Below are positions 59,067-64,000 of a DNA stretch of 64,000 nt, one piece after another. The position numbers and the translations under genes are program-made. Position 1 is the first letter of the stretch, and every line of letters starts with the position of its first letter. The notes beneath the pieces are model-generated. The model was not told the DNA's origin. It worked only from the letters and a program-made list of their open reading frames with translations, and searched no databases. The stretch is from Candidatus Eremiobacteraceae bacterium (GTDB lineage: Bacteria > Vulcanimicrobiota > Vulcanimicrobiia > Eremiobacterales > Eremiobacteraceae). The DNA is taken from the NCBI GenBank assembly GCA_035295225.1, contig DATGJI010000056.1, positions 1 to 64,000 on the forward strand, read 5' to 3'.

Positions 59067-60671
59067 TTATTGCGGCTTATGCGGAATCGGAGGCGGCATC
59101 GGATGGGGGATCGGATGCGGCATCACCGGCCGGGGCATCGGCATCGTCGGGATCGGCATCGTCGGCAAAGGCATCGTCGGCAACGGCATCGCGATCGGGC
59201 GTACGAAAACCGAACCGCCCGGGTACATCACGCGGCCTTGCTTGGGATTTGTCGGGATGGGCCGCGATAAGATCGGATCGTAATGACGGCCCACCGGCAA
59301 ACCCGTGACGCGCGGGATCCGCACCTCTATCGGGGCGCGACGTTCGATCGGCAGCGTATGGAACGCAACCGCGACGCGCGGTGACAATGGTCGATTGACG
59401 ATCGACGGCATGACGGCATAGCGAAGATCGATCGGCGCAGAACGGCGCGTGCCATCGACATGCAACGGCGCAGTCGAATGCACCACGACCGTGCGCCCGT
59501 CATCCGTCTTGAACTTGGCGGCCAGAACCGACAATCGCGGGTGGATGCCGAACGGTACGGGTACCATGCCGAAGTAGTATCCCGGATATCCATACCACGG
59601 CTGCAATGGATACGATCCTGGGAAGCCGCCGATCGTGATAAAGCCATTTCCGTACGGAAAGAAGCGGCTGAAGAAAATCACTTCGACGACGTTGCCGCCG
59701 TACAGCCAGAGCGGCCCGGGTGAATAGAGCGAGAATCCCGGCGGGCAGAATCCGTAGCGGCGATAGCCGTAGCCGTATGATTGCGGATAGTAACCGATGA
59801 CGGACGACGCATAGTCGTAACTGTTGCCGGCATCGACCGTGAACGTCCAGGTCTGATAGATCGGCGTGCCGTCAAGCGCTTCGCCGCTCACGGTCACGCT
59901 ATGGGAGCCGTTCGCCAATCCGGCGCTCGGCGTATAGGCGACGTACGCGGAAGAGATCGTCGCGAGATTGGTGACGTCGCCGCCGTCCACTTCTAGTCGA
60001 ACGGTGGACGGATCGATGGAGGAGTCGCCGCCACCGAGGCGCGCGTAGATCTGCGGATACGTGGAGCCTACGACGCTTTGCGGAGCGGGCTGCACGTCGC
60101 TGATCGTGGGCGGCGACGAGTACGACGAGGGCGCGCTCGGCACCGATGAATCCGACCCCGGCAAAGTCGGCACCGACCCCGTTGCGTTCGCGCGCGAATA
60201 CGAGCCCTTGGCCGGACCAGAGAGCGTGGCGACAAAATTGCCGTGCGATTGACCGGTGACGATCGCAACGGTGTTCGTTCCCGCATCGTAGTCCGCGTTG
60301 ACGTTGAAAGCTTCATTCAGGAGATGGAGCGGCACTTCCATGCGGCCTGCGAAGACGCGCGGTGCGACGTCCATGACCATTCGCGCGCCATCGACCGTTG
60401 CGATAAGCGAGCCGGCGTTTATCTTCGCATCGACGCCGCGCCACTTGATGTCGGCCGAGCCCGAGGCTGCATCGAACGAGACCGTCGCGCCGAGCTGCTC
60501 GAGGACATGGAGCGGCACGAGCATGTGCACGCCGTCGCCGATCGCGGGAACATCGGTGCTCGTCTCGTGGCCGTCGATCAGAATGGTCGGCGGGGCGGCT
60601 GACGCGGCAGTTCCGCGCGCAAAAGAAAGCGCGAGGACGAGACCGAGGGCGACGAAGTGGAGTGAACGCAT
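59067..60671 (-). CDS. Secreted protein with copper amine oxidase N-terminal-like domain and Pro-Met tail
   Basis: A 534-residue exported protein. Signal peptide MRSLHFVALGLVLALSF to about residue 26, then a copper amine oxidase N-terminal-like domain (PPTILIDGHETSTDVPAIGD, MLVPLHVLEQLGATVSFDA, MEVPLHLLNEAFNVNADYD), a serine linker, an Ig-like segment (VRLEVDGGDVTN), a Tyr/Gly-rich stretch (YYPQSYGYGYRRYGF), and a tail of MPLPTMPLPTMPIP type coded by 15-bp direct repeats. A start 63 bp upstream would bury the signal peptide, so ATG 60671 is chosen. Function unknown; wall or surface binding is likely. Confidence 0.75.
   Translation of the reverse strand: MRSLHFVALGLVLALSFARGTAASAAPPTILIDGHETSTDVPAIGDGVHMLVPLHVLEQLGATVSFDAASGSADIKWRGVDAKINAGSLIATVDGARMVMDVAPRVFAGRMEVPLHLLNEAFNVNADYDAGTNTVAIVTGQSHGNFVATLSGPAKGSYSRANATGSVPTLPGSDSSVPSAPSSYSSPPTISDVQPAPQSVVGSTYPQIYARLGGGDSSIDPSTVRLEVDGGDVTNLATISSAYVAYTPSAGLANGSHSVTVSGEALDGTPIYQTWTFTVDAGNSYDYASSVIGYYPQSYGYGYRRYGFCPPGFSLYSPGPLWLYGGNVVEVIFFSRFFPYGNGFITIGGFPGSYPLQPWYGYPGYYFGMVPVPFGIHPRLSVLAAKFKTDDGRTVVVHSTAPLHVDGTRRSAPIDLRYAVMPSIVNRPLSPRVAVAFHTLPIERRAPIEVRIPRVTGLPVGRHYDPILSRPIPTNPKQGRVMYPGGSVFVRPIAMPLPTMPLPTMPIPTMPMPRPVMPHPIPHPMPPPIPHKPQ
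59140..59190 (-). repeat. 15-bp direct repeats coding the Pro-Thr-Met-Pro tail
   Basis: Plus strand shows repeated GGCATCGTCGG with AAA/AAC/GAT variation at 15-bp steps, coding MPLPT/MPIPT pentapeptides. Such repeats may vary in number by slippage. Confidence 0.7.
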
Positions 60672-60762
60672 GGCGGGAGATCTCCGTGCCCGCGGTCTTC
60701 GCGAGTCGCGCGCGGCCGCCCCCTGCTTTTTCATCTTGGAACTTGCCTAGGGCTTCCTGAAG

Positions 60763-60782
60763 GGGCCGACGCCAGTCGGCCC
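60763..60782. repeat. Palindromic repeat, family A variant
   Basis: GGGCCGAC and GTCGGCCC arms around GCCA, with the CTTCCTGAAG flank. Left partner of an inverted pair with the copy 16 bp away. Confidence 0.9.
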
Positions 60783-60797
60783 ACTTTATGTTCGCCC

Positions 60798-60817
60798 GGG
60801 CCGACTAGCGTCGGCCC
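60798..60817. repeat. Palindromic repeat, family A, inverted
   Basis: Family A core in reverse orientation followed by CCTTCAG. With the left copy it forms a long imperfect stem of about 26 bp, 28 bp beyond the stop of the GH92 gene. Confidence 0.9.
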
Positions 60818-60844
60818 CTTCAGCAACAAAAGGCCGGGCGAAGG

Positions 60845-63800
60845 TCAGGGCAGCGCGATCGCAACCGGCCACGCGGCGAGCGGAATCGGTTCGGACAAGC
60901 CGTGCGTTCTTACGTCCACGACGACGCAGTCGTTGTCTCCAAGGTTGACGACGAACGCGCTCGCGCCATCGGGACTGATGGCGATCGCGACGGGCTCGTA
61001 ACCGACGACGATCGGGGCGAGCGCAGTCCGCGTTGCGAGGTCGATCGGCGTCACCGAATTGCCGCCGGAATTCGCGACAAAAAGCTGCTTCCCGTCCGGT
61101 GACAGAGCCAACGCTTTCGGCAAAACGCCGACCGGCACGGCCAACGAACTCACGGCTGCGCTTCCGGTGCCGGACGCGCTTGCGATCGTCACGGTATTGC
61201 CGCCCTTGTCGCTCGAAAAGATCGTCGCGCTATCCGCCGAGACGAGCACCGTACGCGGTTGCGCGCCCACCGGGATCGGAGGCAATGCCTTGCCGACGCG
61301 CGTGTCCACCGGCGTGATCGCGTTGGCCGACTGGTCGGCGACGTAGAGCATGGCACCGTTCGGTGCAATCGCGATCCCGCCGGGCTGCGCACCAACCGCG
61401 ATCGGCGCGCCGGCGAGGAGCGTCGCCGTATCGATAGGCTGCACGGTATTATCGCCGCTGTTCGCGACCCAGACGGTTTTGCCGTCGGGCGTCACGCGGA
61501 TGCCCCACGGAGCATTGCCGACTTTAACGGTGGCGATCGTCTTCTGCGATCCAGTGTCCACGACGCTGACGTCGTTCGACCCGTTGTCCGCGACATACAC
61601 GCGCGCGCCATCCGGGCTGAGCGCAAGATCGCGGGGATTCAAACCCACGGGAATATCTACGCCCGTCACATCGGTGTTGGGATCGATGGGCGTGATCGAA
61701 TCGCCGAAGAAGTTCGCGATGTATCCGAGACGTAACGATTCGCCCGGGCGCACCACACGGACGACGATGGAAGAGCGCGGCAGCAATGCGCCGTCATCGG
61801 TTTTCCCCGTGGCATAGGCGCGGTAGAGTCCGGATCGTGCGCCGGCGGTCACTTGCACGTCCGTCACGTCACTCGTATCGCCGACCGGACCCAGGTGCGC
61901 CACTGGACCCACGGTGAGTACGCCGGGCACACCGGTGAACGATACCGCAATTGGAATACGCGGACCCGAGGGCATGCTTTCCGAAACGCCAACATTTGCC
62001 GAGCCTCCAGGCGCTATGTCGATTTCCTGCCGGCTGAATTCGACCGTCGCCGACGATGACGGCGGAAAAGACACCGGTCCAAGCGCGTACGATGGCGGCG
62101 CGTCCTGCGATGCCGCGGCCCAGCTCGTGTTCGGCCGCGTGCCGACCGCAATCGCAAGATGCATCGGATGTGCCAACGCGAACGGCACCCAGCTCCTCTG
62201 CCACGGGCTGCCGTTCACAGCGACCTTCTCGATGTACGCGGCATCGTCGGAAGCCTGCGGCGCATCGATGGAGATCTGCGCGCCGTCAGGAACGGCGATA
62301 CGAGCGTGCGGAAAAAGCGGGGTGCCCAGATCGAGCACCGGCGCAGCCGGATTCTGCGGGTACAGCCCAAGCGCGCACCAGACGTACCACGCGCTCATCG
62401 TACCGAGGTCGTCGTTACCGGGAATGCCGTCAGGCGTATCGCCGTACAACTGCACGAGCGCGGCGCGCACGACCGTCTCTTCCTTATATGGCGCGCCGGC
62501 CGATAGATAGGCCCACGGGCTGCCGAGGCTCGGTTCGTTGCCAAGCCACGCAAAAGGCTTGTCTTGGCCGGCGTTGATCTGGCTGAAGTAATCGTCGAGC
62601 TTTGCTTGCGCGGCCGCATCGCCGCCCATACCGCCGATCAGCGCCGCGTAGTTCTGCGGAACCATCCACGTGTATTGCGCGGCGTTGCCTTCCTGAAAAC
62701 CGCTCTGGCCTGCATCGGTGACCGGCGTCTGTTGAAACGCGCCGTCCGCGTCGCGCGGCGCGATGAGGCCGGTCGAGCGGTCGAAGAGCGTCGCCCAGTT
62801 CTGCGCGCGGCGCATCATCGTCTCGTAGGTCGTCCGATCGCCGATCGCTTTTGCGAACTGGGCGATGGAAAAATCGTCAAGGGAGTATTCCAAGGTCAGC
62901 GACGCCCCATTGGGCACCGGCGAGACGTTGGTGGTGTGCGTGTTGACGACGTAACCGCGCGTGAGATATTCGTCGAGCCCCGGCCGCTCCACGTACCACC
63001 CGAGGCCAGGCGGCGACGAGATATCCGTCGCGCCTTTCACCATGGCTTGGAGCGCTGCGTGCGCGTCGAAATCGCGTGCGCCGAATGCGTACGCGCCGGC
63101 GATCGACGGATCTGCCGGATCGCCGCCCATCACGCCGCTCTCGGTGTTCGCGAGCGACCAGCGCGGCAGAAAGCCCCACGCCTGCGCGGTATGCACGAAC
63201 GAACGCATCATATCGCTCGTGCGTATCGGATCAAGCATGGCGATCAGCGGCATTTGGGTGCGATAGACATCCCAACCGGAGAAGTTCGCATACTCCACAT
63301 GACCCGCGTCGGTCTTGTGGATCTGATCGTCAAAACCGCGATACGAACCGTCGGCATCGCTGAAGACGTTGGGATGCAGCAGCGTGTGATAGAGCGCAGT
63401 GTAGAAAATCCGCTCATCCTTATCGCTGCCGCCGCTCACGCTGATGCGGCCAAGCTCTTGCGCCCAGAGGGACTGTGTCACGCTGCGCACGCGGTCGATG
63501 TTCCACGTCGTGGCCTCGGCACGCAAATTCGCGTGCGCGCCGGCCACACTTACGTACGAGATCGCCGCCTTGATCTCAACCGTTGGGTTTTGCGTGGTGT
63601 CGAAGGTGACCCACGCGCCGACGCCGCTGCCGTGCGCGGCGGTTGAGTTCGGCGTGAGATTCGTGCCGCCGAGCATCCACGTGCCCGATGTCGCCCACTT
63701 CCGATTGAACTGCAGCGCGAAATACACGGTGTGCGTATCAGGCATGCCGCAGAACCAGCCGGTCTTGACCGAGCCCGTCAACATGTCGCCGTTTGAGAGC

Positions 63801-64000
63801 TGAACGGTTGTGTCGCCCGACCCGCCTTGATCCGACGACGCATTGATGATGATGTTCGCCATCGGCGATGACGGGAACGTGAATCGCCCAAGTCCGCTTC
63901 GCGTGGTCACGGCGAGCTGCGACAGGATCGGCTGCGCGCCGACGAGCGACTGGTAATATCCGGGTTGCGCGACTTCGGATGCGTGCGCGAATGGCTGCTG
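60845..64000 (-). CDS. GH92 alpha-mannosidase fused to a YVTN beta-propeller (5' end missing)
   Basis: The frame is open at the right window edge, giving over 1,050 residues. It first shows the end of the GH92 N-terminal beta-sandwich (EVAQPGYYQSLV, then RSGLGRFTFP). The (alpha/alpha)6 catalytic domain follows with NFSGWDVYRTQMPL, FQEGNAAQYTWMVPQN and GNDDLGTMSAWYVWCALGLYP, the calcium and catalytic motifs. Beyond about residue 700 come seven repeats such as RDLALSPDGARVYVADNGSNDVSVVD, a YVTN/40-residue-repeat propeller. GH92 enzymes are calcium-dependent exo-alpha-mannosidases; the protein is probably exported, but the signal peptide is outside. Confidence 0.88.
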   Translation of the reverse strand, partial: QQPFAHASEVAQPGYYQSLVGAQPILSQLAVTTRSGLGRFTFPSSPMANIIINASSDQGGSGDTTVQLSNGDMLTGSVKTGWFCGMPDTHTVYFALQFNRKWATSGTWMLGGTNLTPNSTAAHGSGVGAWVTFDTTQNPTVEIKAAISYVSVAGAHANLRAEATTWNIDRVRSVTQSLWAQELGRISVSGGSDKDERIFYTALYHTLLHPNVFSDADGSYRGFDDQIHKTDAGHVEYANFSGWDVYRTQMPLIAMLDPIRTSDMMRSFVHTAQAWGFLPRWSLANTESGVMGGDPADPSIAGAYAFGARDFDAHAALQAMVKGATDISSPPGLGWYVERPGLDEYLTRGYVVNTHTTNVSPVPNGASLTLEYSLDDFSIAQFAKAIGDRTTYETMMRRAQNWATLFDRSTGLIAPRDADGAFQQTPVTDAGQSGFQEGNAAQYTWMVPQNYAALIGGMGGDAAAQAKLDDYFSQINAGQDKPFAWLGNEPSLGSPWAYLSAGAPYKEETVVRAALVQLYGDTPDGIPGNDDLGTMSAWYVWCALGLYPQNPAAPVLDLGTPLFPHARIAVPDGAQISIDAPQASDDAAYIEKVAVNGSPWQRSWVPFALAHPMHLAIAVGTRPNTSWAAASQDAPPSYALGPVSFPPSSSATVEFSRQEIDIAPGGSANVGVSESMPSGPRIPIAVSFTGVPGVLTVGPVAHLGPVGDTSDVTDVQVTAGARSGLYRAYATGKTDDGALLPRSSIVVRVVRPGESLRLGYIANFFGDSITPIDPNTDVTGVDIPVGLNPRDLALSPDGARVYVADNGSNDVSVVDTGSQKTIATVKVGNAPWGIRVTPDGKTVWVANSGDNTVQPIDTATLLAGAPIAVGAQPGGIAIAPNGAMLYVADQSANAITPVDTRVGKALPPIPVGAQPRTVLVSADSATIFSSDKGGNTVTIASASGTGSAAVSSLAVPVGVLPKALALSPDGKQLFVANSGGNSVTPIDLATRTALAPIVVGYEPVAIAISPDGASAFVVNLGDNDCVVVDVRTHGLSEPIPLAAWPVAIALP

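Overview
The window is 64 kb of GC-rich, densely packed bacterial DNA. No rRNA, tRNA, CRISPR array, insertion sequence or phage gene is visible, and no gap between genes exceeds about 240 bp. The encoded cell is a diderm: it has an LPS-export set (LptC, an LptF/LptG permease, LptD), an Lnt acyltransferase and lipoproteins. It has mDAP-type peptidoglycan, because MurE carries the DNPR motif. It has GTG/TTG starts, many 1-4 nt stop/start overlaps, and three families of short palindromic repeats. These traits would suit an environmental candidate phylum such as Eremiobacterota (WPS-2), but that placement is an inference and not shown by any marker here.

Layout. 1-3.9 kb: a hydroxyacid dehydrogenase fragment, a DUF5069 protein, an alpha/beta hydrolase divergent from an EgtD-type methyltransferase, and an SRPBCC-ArsR pair with two palindromic operators. 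3.9-7.1 kb: a four-gene OpuC/OsmF-type osmoprotectant ABC operon (minus strand). 7.1-12.6 kb: signalling genes (PilZ, GAF-PAS histidine kinase, EAL-CBS-degenerate GGDEF) and a peptidase E. 12.7-17.3 kb: an NAD-type formate dehydrogenase whose catalytic subunit is split and out of order. The molybdopterin half comes first and contains an in-frame UGA read as selenocysteine with a textbook bacterial SECIS hairpin; a NuoE-NuoF fusion follows; the iron-sulfur half comes last. 17.4-31.1 kb: a 7Fe ferredoxin, a CPBP protease, a DUF2064 transferase, an Fsr-like MFS exporter, polA, mutM, ribosomal protein S1, coaE, a polysaccharide deacetylase, a D-aminoacylase, a KGG stress protein and a PGI/PMI isomerase. 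31.2-38.7 kb: envelope genes lptC, lnt, lptD, lptF/G and a lytic transglycosylase. 38.8-40.9 kb: a zinc-ribbon protein and a TlpA-TPR protein.

41.1-57.9 kb is the dcw cluster: mraZ, rsmH, ftsL, ftsI, murE, murF, a CofE/F420-0:glutamate-ligase-like gene, mraY, murD, ftsW, murG, murC, murB, an inverted Uma2 nuclease gene, ddl and a HAD phosphatase. It is preceded by five TGG boxes in exact 10-bp register, a probable MraZ operator. ftsQ, ftsA and ftsZ do not follow ddl. 57.9-64 kb: a Tim44-like zinc-ribbon protein, two secreted proteins of unknown role and a GH92 mannosidase fused to a YVTN beta-propeller, cut by the window edge.

The most notable points are: (1) the permuted, split selenoprotein formate dehydrogenase; (2) palindromic repeats, otherwise intergenic, lying in frame inside the essential genes murE (one copy) and lptD (four copies in a 51-bp tandem array plus a copy of a second family), reminiscent of Rickettsia palindromic elements; (3) a CofE-like ligase gene translationally coupled between murF and mraY, which suggests an unrecognised step in cell-wall precursor metabolism; (4) the MraZ and ArsR operator arrays.
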